From positions 62,001 through 126,000 of the forward strand of contig JAGLBD010000001.1 in assembly GCA_018260425.1 (NCBI GenBank): a DNA stretch of 64,000 nucleotides, given 5' to 3'. The translations under genes were made by a program, and so were the position numbers. Position 1 is the stretch's first letter. Every line of letters starts with the position of its first letter. Of the stretch, positions 1 through 9,131 are shown piece by piece. Source of the stretch: Pseudogulbenkiania sp. (GTDB lineage: Bacteria; Pseudomonadota; Gammaproteobacteria; Burkholderiales; Chromobacteriaceae). The notes below the pieces were generated by a model. That model was given only the letters and a program-made list of their open reading frames with translations, searched no databases and was not told where the DNA came from.

Positions 1-318
1 GTCCAGGTGGAGAGCGGCTTTCGTAAATATGCCATTTCCAGCGTGGGTGCCCGCGGCCTGATGCAGGTGATGCCGTTCTGGGTGCGCAGCATCGGCGCGG
101 CCGACCACAACCTGTTTGAACTGACCACCAACCTGCGTTACGGGTGCACCATCCTGCGTCACTATCTGGACAGCGAGAACGGTAATCTGTTCATGGCGCT
201 GGGCCGTTACAACGGCAGCCGGGGGCGTCGCGAGTATCCGGACAGTGTGATCGCTGCCTGGAAAACCCGTTGGCAATGGACGCCTCCACCGCCGGTCGCC
301 ACGGCCATGGCGCGCTGA
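1..318 (+). CDS. Lytic transglycosylase SLT domain, C-terminal part (5' truncated)
   Basis: The reading frame is open from the first base, so the start lies outside the window; 105 residues are visible. They match the C-terminal half of a soluble lytic transglycosylase (SLT/Slt70-type lysozyme fold): VQVESGF carries the helix after the catalytic Glu, GARGLMQVMP is the classic GLMQ motif, and NLRYGCTILRHYL and ALGRYNGS are the later conserved blocks. Such enzymes cleave the MurNAc-GlcNAc bond of peptidoglycan in the periplasm, forming 1,6-anhydroMurNAc. The next gene starts 3 bases after the stop, so the two are probably co-transcribed. The family is clear; which transglycosylase it is cannot be told from this fragment. 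Confidence 0.85.
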   Translation, partial: VQVESGFRKYAISSVGARGLMQVMPFWVRSIGAADHNLFELTTNLRYGCTILRHYLDSENGNLFMALGRYNGSRGRREYPDSVIAAWKTRWQWTPPPPVATAMAR

Positions 319-321
319 GTC

Positions 322-1443
322 ATGCTGCGCTGGCTGCTGTTCTGGCTCTGCTGGCAGACTTCACTGGCGTTCGCCGTGGAGCTGACAGAGCCTGCGCTGG
401 GCGAGCGCATCGAGATGCTGCCGGGGGCCTCTGGTACGCGTCTGCAAACCACGCTGTTCCGGCCCGCCGGCGCGGGCCCCTTCCCTTTGGTCATCATCAA
501 TCATGGCAAGTCCACCGGATCTGCCAGTGCCGAACCCCGCTTTCGTCCGCTGACTGCGGCGCAATTCTTTCTGGCTCGCGGCTATCTGGTGGCCGTGCCA
601 ATGCGCAGCGGGTTTGCCGGGTCTTCCGGACGCTATCAGGCGACGGGCTGTGACCCGGCGGCTGAAGGCCTAAGGCAGGCCGAGGATATTCAGGCGGCAC
701 TGCGTACCTTGGCGCGGCGTCCCGACGTGGACCCCCGGCGTGTCCTGCTGGTCGGGGTCAGCTCGGGGGCCTGGGCGACACTGGCCGCCGGAAGTCATTC
801 CTTGCCCGGTGTGCAAGGTCTGTTGAACTTTGCCGGCGGTGTGCGTCTGGAAGGCTGCCCACGCTGGCAAGACGCTTTGGCCGTCGCGGCGGCCGGGTAT
901 GGTCGTCAAACCCGGGTTCCTTCGCTGTGGTTTTACGGTAGCAATGACAGTTTTTTTGCCGAACCGGTATGGCGCGAGATGTTCCGGCGCTATCGGTCGG
1001 GTGGTGCGCCGGCTGACATGGTGGCTTACGGAGCCTTCGAGCACGATGCACATGCCCTGTTTACCTCTCGCTCCGGGCTGGACATTTGGGAAACCCCGGT
1101 AACGTTGTTTCTGGCCCGAACCGGATTGCCGGTGGCGACCCGGTTTCCGGAGTACCTGCCACCCCGTGCCATGAGTGCTCCGGCCGCGACGGCCTTTGCC
1201 GCACTCGATAATGTCTCCGCCATTCCTTTCATCAATGAGGCCGCCCGGGCGACCTATCGAACCTTCTTGAACAAACCGCGACCGCGAGCCTTTGCCATTG
1301 CCGCAGACGGGGCATGGGGTGCCGCCTGGCAGGGGGATGATCCCTTGGCCCGCGCTCTGGCCATCTGCCGGCGTGGTACCCGTCAAACCTGTCGTCTCTA
1401 TGCCGTGGATGACAAAGTAGTGTGGAACACCGGCCTGCGTTGA
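322..1443 (+). CDS. Exported alpha/beta hydrolase (dienelactone hydrolase-like)
   Basis: A 373-residue protein with an N-terminal signal peptide (about residues 1-18, hydrophobic LLFWLCWQTSLAFA). The mature part has an alpha/beta-hydrolase layout: a strand and oxyanion region VIINHGKS, the nucleophile elbow GVSSGA with the likely catalytic Ser, a probable acid in WFYGSNDSFF and a His in FEHDAHALF. It resembles dienelactone hydrolase/peptidase-like esterases, acting in the periplasm on an unknown ester or amide. The last 90 or so residues extend past the usual fold. It starts 3 bases after the transglycosylase stop, which suggests an operon. The substrate cannot be predicted. Confidence 0.72.
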   Translation: MLRWLLFWLCWQTSLAFAVELTEPALGERIEMLPGASGTRLQTTLFRPAGAGPFPLVIINHGKSTGSASAEPRFRPLTAAQFFLARGYLVAVPMRSGFAGSSGRYQATGCDPAAEGLRQAEDIQAALRTLARRPDVDPRRVLLVGVSSGAWATLAAGSHSLPGVQGLLNFAGGVRLEGCPRWQDALAVAAAGYGRQTRVPSLWFYGSNDSFFAEPVWREMFRRYRSGGAPADMVAYGAFEHDAHALFTSRSGLDIWETPVTLFLARTGLPVATRFPEYLPPRAMSAPAATAFAALDNVSAIPFINEAARATYRTFLNKPRPRAFAIAADGAWGAAWQGDDPLARALAICRRGTRQTCRLYAVDDKVVWNTGLR

Positions 1444-1449
1444 TCTTAT

Positions 1450-1489
1450 ATGCTGGATGATTTAGTCGCAGTGTGAATTCATCCGGCAT
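1450..1489 (+). terminator. Hairpin after the hydrolase gene, possible terminator
   Basis: ATGCTGGATGA at 1450-1460 pairs with TCATCCGGCAT at 1479-1489: 11 bp with one T-G wobble and an 18-nt loop. It begins 7 bases after the hydrolase stop. No T-run follows, so intrinsic termination is uncertain; it may instead protect the mRNA end. Confidence 0.35.
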
Positions 1490-1587
1490 GGCGTGTCGTA
1501 GCGCTGCCAGTCAGAGTCGCTCGGCGTGTTCCTAGGTAAACCGTTGCTTTTCTGATAGTTGCAGAGATCGGCACGTAGTTCTTCTTA

Positions 1588-1616
1588 TTGAGGCACGTTG
1601 ATGAACGTGGTATAAA
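1588..1616 (+). promoter_or_regulatory. Candidate sigma-70 promoter for the EPS operon
   Basis: TTGAGG (1588-1593) and TATAAA (1611-1616) are separated by exactly 17 bp, matching four and five positions of the -35 and -10 consensus. It points into epsF, giving a leader of roughly 210 nt. Found by eye only. Confidence 0.45.
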
Positions 1617-1710
1617 TTGCGCACCATTAGTTAAAAACATTTTTCACTGTTTGTTGTGAAAGCGGTGGTGTTGTCCGTGCCTTATCGATAGGATTCAGAC
1701 ATCACCCTGT

Positions 1711-1726
1711 CAGGTTACATAACCTG
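1711..1726. promoter_or_regulatory. 16-bp palindrome in the EPS leader (possible operator)
   Basis: CAGGTTA-CA-TAACCTG is a perfect inverted repeat with 7-bp arms. CCTGTCA also occurs as a direct repeat at 1706-1712 and 1723-1729. Its place between the candidate promoter and epsF suits a regulator-binding site or a small leader hairpin. Confidence 0.4.
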
Positions 1727-1832
1727 TCATAGTGAACAGGTAGCATCTCAGGGATGTACAAGGCGCAGGGGCATGTCCCGCGAGAGGGACTCCTGCATAA
1801 CAGCCCGTTTTGATAGTGAGGCAAGGTCGTCG

Positions 1833-3215
1833 ATGAATTTCGAACTTTTCATCCAGATTCTGAAAGCGCGCCGGCGTATCGGCATCGGAGTCTTTGGTGG
1901 TGTGGTGGTCCTGACCCTGTTGGTCAGTCTGGTTATGCCCAAGCAATACACGGCAGATACCAGTCTGGCCATTGACGTCAAGGCCACCGACCCGGTGACG
2001 GGTCAGCCAATGGCTGCTTACATGATGAATGGTTACCTGCAGACGCAGGTCGACATCATGACCAGCCAGGCAACTGCGTTGAATGTGGTTGATACCCTCG
2101 GTCTGACCAGGCTACCGGAAGCCCAGCAGCAATTTGCCAAGCAGGCTGATGGCAAGGGAGATATCCGCAACTGGCTGGCCAAAACCCTGGCGAAGGGACT
2201 GGATGTCAAACCGGCCCGCGAAAGCAGCGTGATCACCATGTCCTACACCAGTGGCGACCCCAAATTTGCGGCGACGCTGGCCAAGGCCTTTGCCCAGTCC
2301 TACATCCATACCCTGGTCGATATGCGTACCAACAGCGCTCAGGCCAACAACTCCTTCTTCCAGCAGCAGCTCAAGACCTTGCAAAGTAATCTTGAACAGG
2401 CGCAAAAGCATCTGTCCGACTTCCAGCAGAAGGAAGGCATCATTGCCACCGACGAGCGTCTGGATGTGGAAACCCAGCGTTTGAACGAGTTCTCTTCGCA
2501 GCTGGTTACCGCGCAGTCGGCCACCATCGATGCCCAATCGCGCGCCAAGGGTGCCGATGCGCCCGATGTGTTAAGCAACCCGCTCATCCAGCAGTTGAAG
2601 AGTCAGCTGGCTCTGCAGGAAGTGAAACTCAACGAACTGGGACAAAAAGTCGGCCCGAATCACCCGCACTATCTGCAAGCCAAGGCTGAATTGCAAAGTA
2701 CCCAGGAGCAGCTGACCAAGCTGACCCACCAGTACGCGGGCGGCCTGAACAATATCGCCGGCAACTCCGCTGCGCGCCAGGCCGCCTTGCAGGCCGCCTT
2801 GAAAGCCCAGAAAGAGAAAGTTCTGGAGCTGAAAACCCAGCGTTCCCGTGTCGATGTCCTGCAGCGTGAAGTGGAAAATGCCCAGCGTGCCTATGATCAA
2901 GCGCTGCAACGGTTCTCCCAGACCATGCTGGAAAGCCGCTCCGACCAGGCCAATGTGGCCATTCTGGAGGAAGCCGTCGAGCCGACCGATCCGTCCAGAC
3001 CGCGCGTGGCACTTAACTTCCTCATTTCTCTGTTTGTCGGCGGTTTGCTCGGCGTGATTTCGGCATTGGTTGCCGAGGTGGTTAACCGCAAAATCCGCAA
3101 TACAGAAGATATCGAATTGTTGCTGGAGCTTCCGGTGCTGGTCGAGTTGCGCAAGCCAAAGGCAGAAAAACGCAATTGGCTGAAGCTGCTGCCGTTCCGC
3201 CGCCATGTGGCATGA
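1833..3215 (+). CDS. epsF: EPS chain-length determinant protein EpsF (polysaccharide co-polymerase)
   Basis: A 460-residue Wzz/GNVR-type inner-membrane protein. An N-terminal Wzz domain starts at MNFELFIQILKARRR, followed by a membrane helix (about 16-38), a long periplasmic coiled-coil region (about 160-400) and a second helix near the C-terminus (NFLISLFVGGLLGVISALVAEV). It sets the length of the exported polymer together with EpsG. The ATG at 1833 is preferred over one 60 bases upstream because GAGGCAAGG lies just before it and Wzz proteins normally begin directly before the first helix. First gene of the EPS operon; its stop is followed at once by epsG. Confidence 0.92.
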   Translation: MNFELFIQILKARRRIGIGVFGGVVVLTLLVSLVMPKQYTADTSLAIDVKATDPVTGQPMAAYMMNGYLQTQVDIMTSQATALNVVDTLGLTRLPEAQQQFAKQADGKGDIRNWLAKTLAKGLDVKPARESSVITMSYTSGDPKFAATLAKAFAQSYIHTLVDMRTNSAQANNSFFQQQLKTLQSNLEQAQKHLSDFQQKEGIIATDERLDVETQRLNEFSSQLVTAQSATIDAQSRAKGADAPDVLSNPLIQQLKSQLALQEVKLNELGQKVGPNHPHYLQAKAELQSTQEQLTKLTHQYAGGLNNIAGNSAARQAALQAALKAQKEKVLELKTQRSRVDVLQREVENAQRAYDQALQRFSQTMLESRSDQANVAILEEAVEPTDPSRPRVALNFLISLFVGGLLGVISALVAEVVNRKIRNTEDIELLLELPVLVELRKPKAEKRNWLKLLPFRRHVA

Positions 3216-3222
3216 GGATGGC

Positions 3223-4110
3223 ATGATGACGCTGGATGTAACCGAAACCGGTACGGAAAAGACCATGAACAGAAACTCCGCCATTGGCCAGATGTTGCTC
3301 AATCAGGGCAAGCTGACCCCGCAACAGGCTGAAAAGGTGTTGTTGCTGCAAAAAGAACAAGACCTGCGCTTTGGTGAAGCCGCCATCAAACTCGGCTTCA
3401 TTTCCGAAACCGACTTGCAGCGGGTGCTGTCGTCACAGTTCGACTATGCCTACCTGAACAAGGACGACCATTCGCTCAGCGACCGGCTGCTGGCGGCCTA
3501 CCAGCCGCAGGCGGTGGAAGTCGAAGCACTGCGTAGTCTGCGTAGTCAGTTGATGCTGCGCTGGGTGTCTGACGGCAACAAGCCGGTTGCCGTTGCCAGT
3601 CATGATGCGGCCGCCCAGAACAGCTGGTTGGCAGCCAACCTGGCCGTGGTGTTTTCCCAGTTGGGCGAACGCACCTTGCTGATCGACGCCAATATGCGCG
3701 AACCGTCCCAGCACGAGTTCTTCAAGCTGGACAACCGTCAGGGTCTGTCCGACATTCTTGCCGGTCGAGCCAATCTTGAGTGTGCCCAGCGTATCGGCAG
3801 CCTGTTGGACTTGTCGGTGTTGACCGCCGGCACTCCGGTGCCCAACCCGCAGGAATTGCTGACACGTGCCAGTTTCTCGGCACTCATCGACGCCGCCGAG
3901 GCAGATTACGACGTAATCATCGTGGATACCCCGCCGATGCAGAAGACCGCCGATGCCGAGATGATCGTCGCCCGGGTGCGTGGTGTGGTGTTGCTCGCGG
4001 ATGCCGGCAATACCGGAGTCAATCCCTTGCTGCGTTGCCGTGACAAGCTGATTGCCAGTGGCGGCAACATCATTGGCTGCGTGCTGAATCATCTCAAAGG
4101 TGAACAATGA
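3223..4110 (+). CDS. epsG: EpsG, tyrosine-kinase-like ATPase of EPS chain-length control, with degenerate P-loop
   Basis: A 295-residue protein. Residues about 17-75 resemble the MshE/GspE N-terminal domain often found in EpsG (GQMLLNQGKLTPQQAEKVL). Residues 120-290 are a ParA/CpsD-like BY-kinase fold with a Walker B strand DVIIVDTPP (230-238). The Walker A position, normally GxGKS/T, reads SHDAAAQNSW (128-137), without the glycine-lysine core; Walker A' reads LLIDAN where LLIDAD is usual. No C-terminal tyrosine cluster is present. So it may be a non-catalytic partner of EpsF. Start ATG 3223 has GAGG 5 bases upstream; 3226 is also possible. It overlaps xrtB as ATGA. Confidence 0.85.
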   Translation: MMTLDVTETGTEKTMNRNSAIGQMLLNQGKLTPQQAEKVLLLQKEQDLRFGEAAIKLGFISETDLQRVLSSQFDYAYLNKDDHSLSDRLLAAYQPQAVEVEALRSLRSQLMLRWVSDGNKPVAVASHDAAAQNSWLAANLAVVFSQLGERTLLIDANMREPSQHEFFKLDNRQGLSDILAGRANLECAQRIGSLLDLSVLTAGTPVPNPQELLTRASFSALIDAAEADYDVIIVDTPPMQKTADAEMIVARVRGVVLLADAGNTGVNPLLRCRDKLIASGGNIIGCVLNHLKGEQ

Positions 4111-4997
4111 GCTCTGACAACCTGTCTGTGCTGGATCAGGTAAGAAAAGAGTTTGCTCCGGGCGGCATCGTACTGCGCTTTGCGCCGTTGTGGATCGCCC
4201 TGCTGTTGGTATTCGGGCCAACTTACTACGACATCGCGGCGGCTGGCCTCAGTCCGAATGGACAAGGCCATGAACCGATCGTGATGGGGTTGCTGGTGTG
4301 GTTGTTCTGGCGTGAACGGGACCATCTGGTGCTGAATGCCCAGAGCAGTGCGCGGCTTGCTGCCGTGGTCGCGGGATTGATCGGGGCGCTGCTTTACATC
4401 GTGGGTCGTTCGCAGTCGATTGCTACGCTGGAAGTGCCCGGACACATTTTGATTGCCACCGCATTAGTGCTGTATTTCTCCGGTTGGACTGGCTTGCGGG
4501 CTGTATGGTTTCCCTTACTGTTCTGGCTGGTGCTGGTGCCGCTGCCGGGAGTTCTGACCGACCCGCTTACCCGCTCGCTGAAGATGCTGGTGTCGCAGAT
4601 GGCGGAAATGATCCTCTACGGTGCGGGTTACCCGATCGCCCGCAGTGGCGTGATACTGACCATTGGCCAGTATCAGCTGCTGGTGGCCGATGCCTGCTCT
4701 GGCCTGAACTCGATTTTCGTGCTCAGTGCCATGGGGATGCTCTATCTCTATCTGGCGGCGCACCGCAATATCGCACGCAATGTACTGATGCTGCTATTGA
4801 TCCTGCCGTTGGCCGTGGTCGCCAACTGGATACGGGTCATGGCGCTGATCCTCATCACCTATCACTTTGGTGATGAAGCCGGGCAGGGCTTCATTCACGA
4901 GTTTGCCGGCCTGGTGCTGTTCAGTGTTTCCCTGTTGTTGTTCTTTGCCTCTGACTTTGTACTGGGCAAGGTATTCAAGGAGCAGCGTCATGATTGA
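4107..4997 (+). CDS. xrtB: Exosortase B
   Basis: A 296-residue multi-pass membrane protein with the exosortase/archaeosortase signature: catalytic Cys in VADACSGLNSIFVLSAMGML, the Arg in NWIRVMALILITYHFGD and the late His/Glu block FIHEFAG. Exosortases act as transpeptidases on proteins with C-terminal PEP-CTERM tripartite signals and are linked to EPS loci; the neighbours EpsF, EpsG and EpsI define the B type. It overlaps epsG (ATGA) and epsI (8 bases), so it is translationally coupled. No PEP-CTERM substrate was seen in this window. Confidence 0.93.
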   Translation: MSSDNLSVLDQVRKEFAPGGIVLRFAPLWIALLLVFGPTYYDIAAAGLSPNGQGHEPIVMGLLVWLFWRERDHLVLNAQSSARLAAVVAGLIGALLYIVGRSQSIATLEVPGHILIATALVLYFSGWTGLRAVWFPLLFWLVLVPLPGVLTDPLTRSLKMLVSQMAEMILYGAGYPIARSGVILTIGQYQLLVADACSGLNSIFVLSAMGMLYLYLAAHRNIARNVLMLLLILPLAVVANWIRVMALILITYHFGDEAGQGFIHEFAGLVLFSVSLLLFFASDFVLGKVFKEQRHD

Positions 4998-5673
4998 TCG
5001 TCGCAGTTGGATACCCGCCGTGGTGCTGGTGGCCTGCTTTGCCGCTACCCTCGCGCTCAAACCCAAAGAAGTCATGGCGCAGGCCAAGCCGATCAAGCTG
5101 GTCAATGTGTTCCCCGAGAGTTTTGGAGACTGGAAGCTCGACAAGAGTCTGGCGCCGGTCGAGATCGACCCATCGTTGCAGGCCCTGCTCAACACGGTTT
5201 ACAACGATACGCTGTCACGTACCTACATCAACTCGCGTGGCGAGCACATCATGCTGTCGGTGGCCTATGGCGGAGACCAAAGTTCCGACAGTACCCAGGT
5301 GCACCGTCCCGAGTTTTGCTATGTGGGGCAGGGTTTCACAATCTCGACACCTGACGACACTATCTTCAATTTGCCGGACCGTTCGGTGAGCTTGCGCAAG
5401 CTGGTGGCCCGCCAGGGGCCGCGCAATGAACCGATTTCCTACTGGGTTACCGTAGGCGAAACCAGTACCTTGCCGGGACTGGGGCGCAAGTTGACCCAAT
5501 TGCAGTACGGATTGACCGGCAAGGTGCCGGACGGAATGCTGGTACGGGTTTCCTCGATAGATGAAGATGTGTCGCATGCGGCACAACTACAAAAACAATT
5601 CATTACCGACATGTATCAGGCGATTTCTCCTGTTTACAGAAGTCGGGTATTTGGTGCGAATAAACAGGAATAG
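4990..5673 (+). CDS. epsI: Exosortase-associated protein EpsI (DUF3485)
   Basis: A 227-residue protein with one N-terminal membrane segment or signal anchor ([16 protein letters not shown]) and a periplasmic domain. [13 protein letters not shown] is the conserved block of the EpsI/DUF3485 family, which accompanies exosortases as a separate gene or as a fusion. Its role is structural or accessory to exosortase-linked EPS export and is not well defined. The ATG at 4990 is chosen because it overlaps the xrtB end and directly precedes the membrane helix. gmd starts 2 bases after its stop. Confidence 0.9.
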   Translation: MIDRRSWIPAVVLVACFAATLALKPKEVMAQAKPIKLVNVFPESFGDWKLDKSLAPVEIDPSLQALLNTVYNDTLSRTYINSRGEHIMLSVAYGGDQSSDSTQVHRPEFCYVGQGFTISTPDDTIFNLPDRSVSLRKLVARQGPRNEPISYWVTVGETSTLPGLGRKLTQLQYGLTGKVPDGMLVRVSSIDEDVSHAAQLQKQFITDMYQAISPVYRSRVFGANKQE

Positions 5674-5675
5674 TG

Positions 5676-6791
5676 ATGAAGAAAATCGCTCTGATCACCG
5701 GGATCACCGGACAAGATGGTGCCTACCTCGCCGAGTTCTTGCTGAAGAAAGGCTATGAGGTTCATGGCATCAAGCGGCGTACCTCGCTGTTCAATACCGA
5801 TCGTATCGATCATCTGTATCAGGACCCGCATATCGAGGGGCGCAACTTCATCCTGCACTACGGTGACCTGACCGACTCCACCAGCCTGATCCGTATCATT
5901 CAGCAGGTACAACCGGACGAGATCTACAACCTGGCCGCGCAAAGCCACGTGGCGGTTTCTTTCGAAGAGCCGGAGTACACCGCCAACGCCGACGGTATCG
6001 GTGCCCTGCGCATTCTGGAAGCGATCCGCATTCTGGGCCGTGAAAAGACCACCCGTTTCTATCAGGCCTCGACGTCGGAACTGTACGGCCTCGTGCAGGA
6101 AATTCCGCAACGGGAAACCACGCCCTTCTATCCGCGAAGCCCGTATGCTGTTGCCAAGCTTTACGCTTACTGGATCACGGTGAACTACCGCGAAGCGTAC
6201 GGCATGTACGCGTGCAACGGTATTCTGTTCAACCACGAGTCCCCGGTGCGCGGCGAAACCTTCGTGACCCGCAAGATCACGCGTGCCATTGCCCGTATCA
6301 AGCTGGGTCTGCAAGAGTGCCTGTATCTCGGCAATATGGATGCGTTGCGCGACTGGGGTCACGCACGTGACTACGTTGAAATGCAATGGTTGATGTTGCA
6401 GCAGGACACGCCGGAAGATTTCGTCATTGCGACCGGTGTGCAGTTCAGTGTGCGCCAGTTTGTCGATGCGGCGGCCAAAGAGCTGGGCATCACGCTGAAA
6501 TGGGAAGGTAAGGGCGTTGACGAGTTTGCGACCGTGGTCAGCAACGACGGGGACGCCAGTCCGCTCAAGCCGGGTCAGGTCGTTGTTCGCGTCGATCCGC
6601 GTTACTTCCGGCCTACCGAAGTGGAAACCCTGCTGGGCGATCCGACCAAGGCGCGTGAGAAGCTGGGCTGGACCCCGAAAACCACCTTCCAGGAGCTGGT
6701 GGCCGAGATGGTGCGCAATGACTACGATCTGGCGCGTCGTGACCACTTGATCAAATCTCATGGCTTCAAGGCCATGGATTATTTCGAGTAA
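5676..6791 (+). CDS. gmd: GDP-mannose 4,6-dehydratase
   Basis: A 371-residue short-chain dehydrogenase/reductase. It converts GDP-D-mannose to GDP-4-keto-6-deoxy-D-mannose with bound NADP, in the cytoplasm. Visible motifs: nucleotide-binding [10 protein letters not shown] at the N-terminus, STSELYG with the catalytic Thr/Ser-Glu, [10 protein letters not shown] as the YxxxK pair, and [20 protein letters not shown] 5676 follows CAGGAA; a GTG at 5673 overlapping the epsI stop is also possible. With fcl immediately downstream it supplies GDP-L-fucose for the EPS. Mannose activation genes (manB/manC) are not in the window. Confidence 0.96.
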   Translation: MKKIALITGITGQDGAYLAEFLLKKGYEVHGIKRRTSLFNTDRIDHLYQDPHIEGRNFILHYGDLTDSTSLIRIIQQVQPDEIYNLAAQSHVAVSFEEPEYTANADGIGALRILEAIRILGREKTTRFYQASTSELYGLVQEIPQRETTPFYPRSPYAVAKLYAYWITVNYREAYGMYACNGILFNHESPVRGETFVTRKITRAIARIKLGLQECLYLGNMDALRDWGHARDYVEMQWLMLQQDTPEDFVIATGVQFSVRQFVDAAAKELGITLKWEGKGVDEFATVVSNDGDASPLKPGQVVVRVDPRYFRPTEVETLLGDPTKAREKLGWTPKTTFQELVAEMVRNDYDLARRDHLIKSHGFKAMDYFE

Positions 6792-6797
6792 GCGGTC

Positions 6798-7787
6798 ATG
6801 ACGGCAATTCCTTTGGAGGCTCGTATTTATGTTGCCGGCCACCGCGGCATGGTGGGCGGCGCCATCGTGCGCGAGCTGCAACGGCAGGGCTATCACAATC
6901 TGATCACCCGTACGCATGCAGAGCTGGACTTGACGCGTCAGGCCGAGGTAGAAGCCTTCTTTGCCGCCGAGAAACCGCAGTACGTGTTTCTTGCTGCGGC
7001 CAAAGTCGGTGGTATTCATGCCAATAACGTCTATCGTGCCGACTTCATTCACCAGAACCTGTTGATCCAGTCCAATGTGATCAGTGCGGCCTGGCAGCAT
7101 GGTGTCGAGCGGCTACTGTTTTTGGGCTCGAGTTGTATCTACCCGAAAGAGTGCCCGCAGCCGATTAAAGAATCGTATTTGCTGACCGGACCGCTGGAGC
7201 CGACCAACCAGCCTTATGCATTGGCCAAGATTGCCGGCATCGAGATGTGCTGGTCGTTCAACCGCCAGTACGGCACCCGCTATCTGGCGGTGATGCCAAC
7301 CAATCTGTATGGTCCGGGCGACAACTATCATCCTGAAAACAGTCACGTCATCCCTGCCTTGATCCGCAAGGCGCACGACGCCAAAGTGAGCGGGGCGGCC
7401 ACCATGTCCGTCTGGGGCAGTGGCCGGCCAATGCGCGAATTCCTCTATTGCGAGGATATGGCGGCGGCGTGTGTCCATTTGCTCAATTTGCCAGAGGGCG
7501 AGTACCAGTCCTTGTTGAATGATCGTGAGCCACCGTTGGTGAATATTGGAGTGGGACACGATATGTCCATTGCCGAACTCGCCACGACGATTGCCCGTGT
7601 GGTGGGCTTCAAGGGTGAACTGGTTTTCGATGCAGACAAACCGGATGGCACGATGCGCAAACTGTTGGATGTCAGCAAATTGCAATCGTATGGTTGGAAA
7701 GCCTCTATGTCGTTCGATGATGGCATTGCCATTAGCTATCAGGATTTTCTGAAGCGTGAATCGGCAGCGACCGTGGTGCACCACTAA
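6798..7787 (+). CDS. fcl: GDP-L-fucose synthase
   Basis: A 329-residue NADPH-dependent epimerase/reductase (WcaG) that turns the Gmd product into GDP-L-fucose. Motifs: [15 protein letters not shown] (Rossmann GxxGxxG), [18 protein letters not shown], and [12 protein letters not shown] as the YxxxK active-site pair. It starts 6 bases after gmd. Together with Gmd it indicates that the polymer contains L-fucose or a derivative. Confidence 0.96.
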   Translation: MTAIPLEARIYVAGHRGMVGGAIVRELQRQGYHNLITRTHAELDLTRQAEVEAFFAAEKPQYVFLAAAKVGGIHANNVYRADFIHQNLLIQSNVISAAWQHGVERLLFLGSSCIYPKECPQPIKESYLLTGPLEPTNQPYALAKIAGIEMCWSFNRQYGTRYLAVMPTNLYGPGDNYHPENSHVIPALIRKAHDAKVSGAATMSVWGSGRPMREFLYCEDMAAACVHLLNLPEGEYQSLLNDREPPLVNIGVGHDMSIAELATTIARVVGFKGELVFDADKPDGTMRKLLDVSKLQSYGWKASMSFDDGIAISYQDFLKRESAATVVHH

Positions 7788-7814
7788 ACCGGGAGTACTA
7801 TCATCGCGCTGTCG

Positions 7815-9131
7815 TTGAAACGCCTGTTGTCCAGATCGGGGCTCACCTATCTGGACAATTTCTTTCGTCTGGGCGCATCGGCTTTGGTTTCGTTTGTGAT
7901 GGCCAGAGCCTTGGGGCCAGAGTCCTTTGGTATCCTGAATTATTCAACAGCGCTGGTGGCGCTGTTTTTGGCGGGCGCTTCGTTCGGGCTGGATAATCCG
8001 GTCATCCTGCGTTTGGTTGCAGGGGCGACGGTATCGCGGGTATTGGGCACCGCGATGCTCATCCGGCTGGGCTCGGCCATGTTCTGCACTGTGGCGGGAT
8101 CGATTCTGGTCTGGCAGTTGGAAGGGCAGCAGGCATCATTGGTGTTCTGGATCAATGTGCTGCAATTGCTCTCGATTCTGGTGACCGTGCCGGGTACGGC
8201 GGAGCTGTGGTTCCGCTCCCGGACCGATACGCTTTGGCCCGCCATGTTGCGGTCTTCTGCCGTTCTGGTGTCATCGGTCATCAAGTTACTGCTGGTGTAT
8301 CACCATGCCGAGCTGAAGTGGTATGCCGTGGCCTTCACCCTGGAGGCCGCCATTTGGTCGGTTGGCCTGTTCATCGCCTATTGTGCAAAGAGCCGGGATG
8401 CCCGACCGCTGATTGGTGTGGATTTGGGCGCGGCCAAGGGGATGGTGAAGGACGCAATGCCTTTTTTGATCTCGGCGTTTTCCGTGATCATCTACATGAA
8501 AATCGATGCAGTAATGTTGGGCAATATGGTGAGTCATCATGAAAATGGGATCTACGCCGTTTCCCAGAAATTCACTGAAATTCTCTATATTGTTCCGGTC
8601 GTGCTTGCCGATACCTTTTATCCGACCTTGATTCGCAAGCACCGGGACGATCCGGGTAAGTTTGCAGGGGTTTTCCAGCAGTTCATGGACGGCGTGTTAC
8701 TGACGGCCGCGCTGGCGATCATTGTCAGCCTGGTGTTGGTCGGACCGGTGATCCATTGGTTCTTCGGCAGTAAATATGAAGCCTCGATCGGGATTTTCCT
8801 GATCAATGCCTGGGCTTGTATTCCGGTCACATTGTCGTGCCTTCGCAACAAGTGGCTGGCGATTCACGGCATGCAACGTTACGAGTCATGGTCAACGGTG
8901 GTGGGGGCGTTGACCAATGTCGCGTTGAATCTGGCCATGATTCCAAAGTGGGGAGCATACGGTGCGGCCATTGCCTCGCTGATTTCCTATTCGGTGGCCG
9001 GTGTCCTGACCTCGCTGTTGCTACCAAACATCCGTGCATTGGGTATTCAGCAAATCAAGGCTCTTTGGCCATTTTTCCGGCTCTATGCCGCTTTGCGCCA
9101 TTATAGAAATCAAGGGAAAGTGACAGCATGA
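7815..9131 (+). CDS. Polysaccharide flippase (Wzx/oligosaccharide flippase family)
   Basis: A roughly 438-residue membrane protein with a dozen or more predicted helices and the Wzx/MOP N-terminal pattern (LTYLDNFFRLGASALVSFVMARALGPESFGILNYS). It would flip lipid-linked repeat units across the inner membrane. The start is unclear: no ATG lies near the conserved N-terminus. TTG 7815 is given, but GGGAG at 7791-7795 is 19 bases away; CTG 7809 or ATC 7803 in the same frame would suit that site better. It overlaps the next gene as ATGA. Confidence 0.85.
   Translation: MKRLLSRSGLTYLDNFFRLGASALVSFVMARALGPESFGILNYSTALVALFLAGASFGLDNPVILRLVAGATVSRVLGTAMLIRLGSAMFCTVAGSILVWQLEGQQASLVFWINVLQLLSILVTVPGTAELWFRSRTDTLWPAMLRSSAVLVSSVIKLLLVYHHAELKWYAVAFTLEAAIWSVGLFIAYCAKSRDARPLIGVDLGAAKGMVKDAMPFLISAFSVIIYMKIDAVMLGNMVSHHENGIYAVSQKFTEILYIVPVVLADTFYPTLIRKHRDDPGKFAGVFQQFMDGVLLTAALAIIVSLVLVGPVIHWFFGSKYEASIGIFLINAWACIPVTLSCLRNKWLAIHGMQRYESWSTVVGALTNVALNLAMIPKWGAYGAAIASLISYSVAGVLTSLLLPNIRALGIQQIKALWPFFRLYAALRHYRNQGKVTA

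Larger units (their letters stand above)
1490..1832. other. Non-coding upstream region of the EPS locus
   Basis: No convincing gene lies between the hydrolase and epsF. The stretch is AT-richer than its flanks. It holds a sigma-70-like promoter at 1588-1616, a 16-bp palindrome at 1711-1726 and the epsF ribosome-binding region. A leader of about 200 nt before epsF would follow from that promoter. No JUMPstart element was recognised. Confidence 0.5.

Noticed and set aside
4867..4989. N-terminal extension of EpsI to an earlier ATG
   Set aside because: The extension is encoded out of frame over the conserved end of xrtB; the ATG at 4990 fits the family start.
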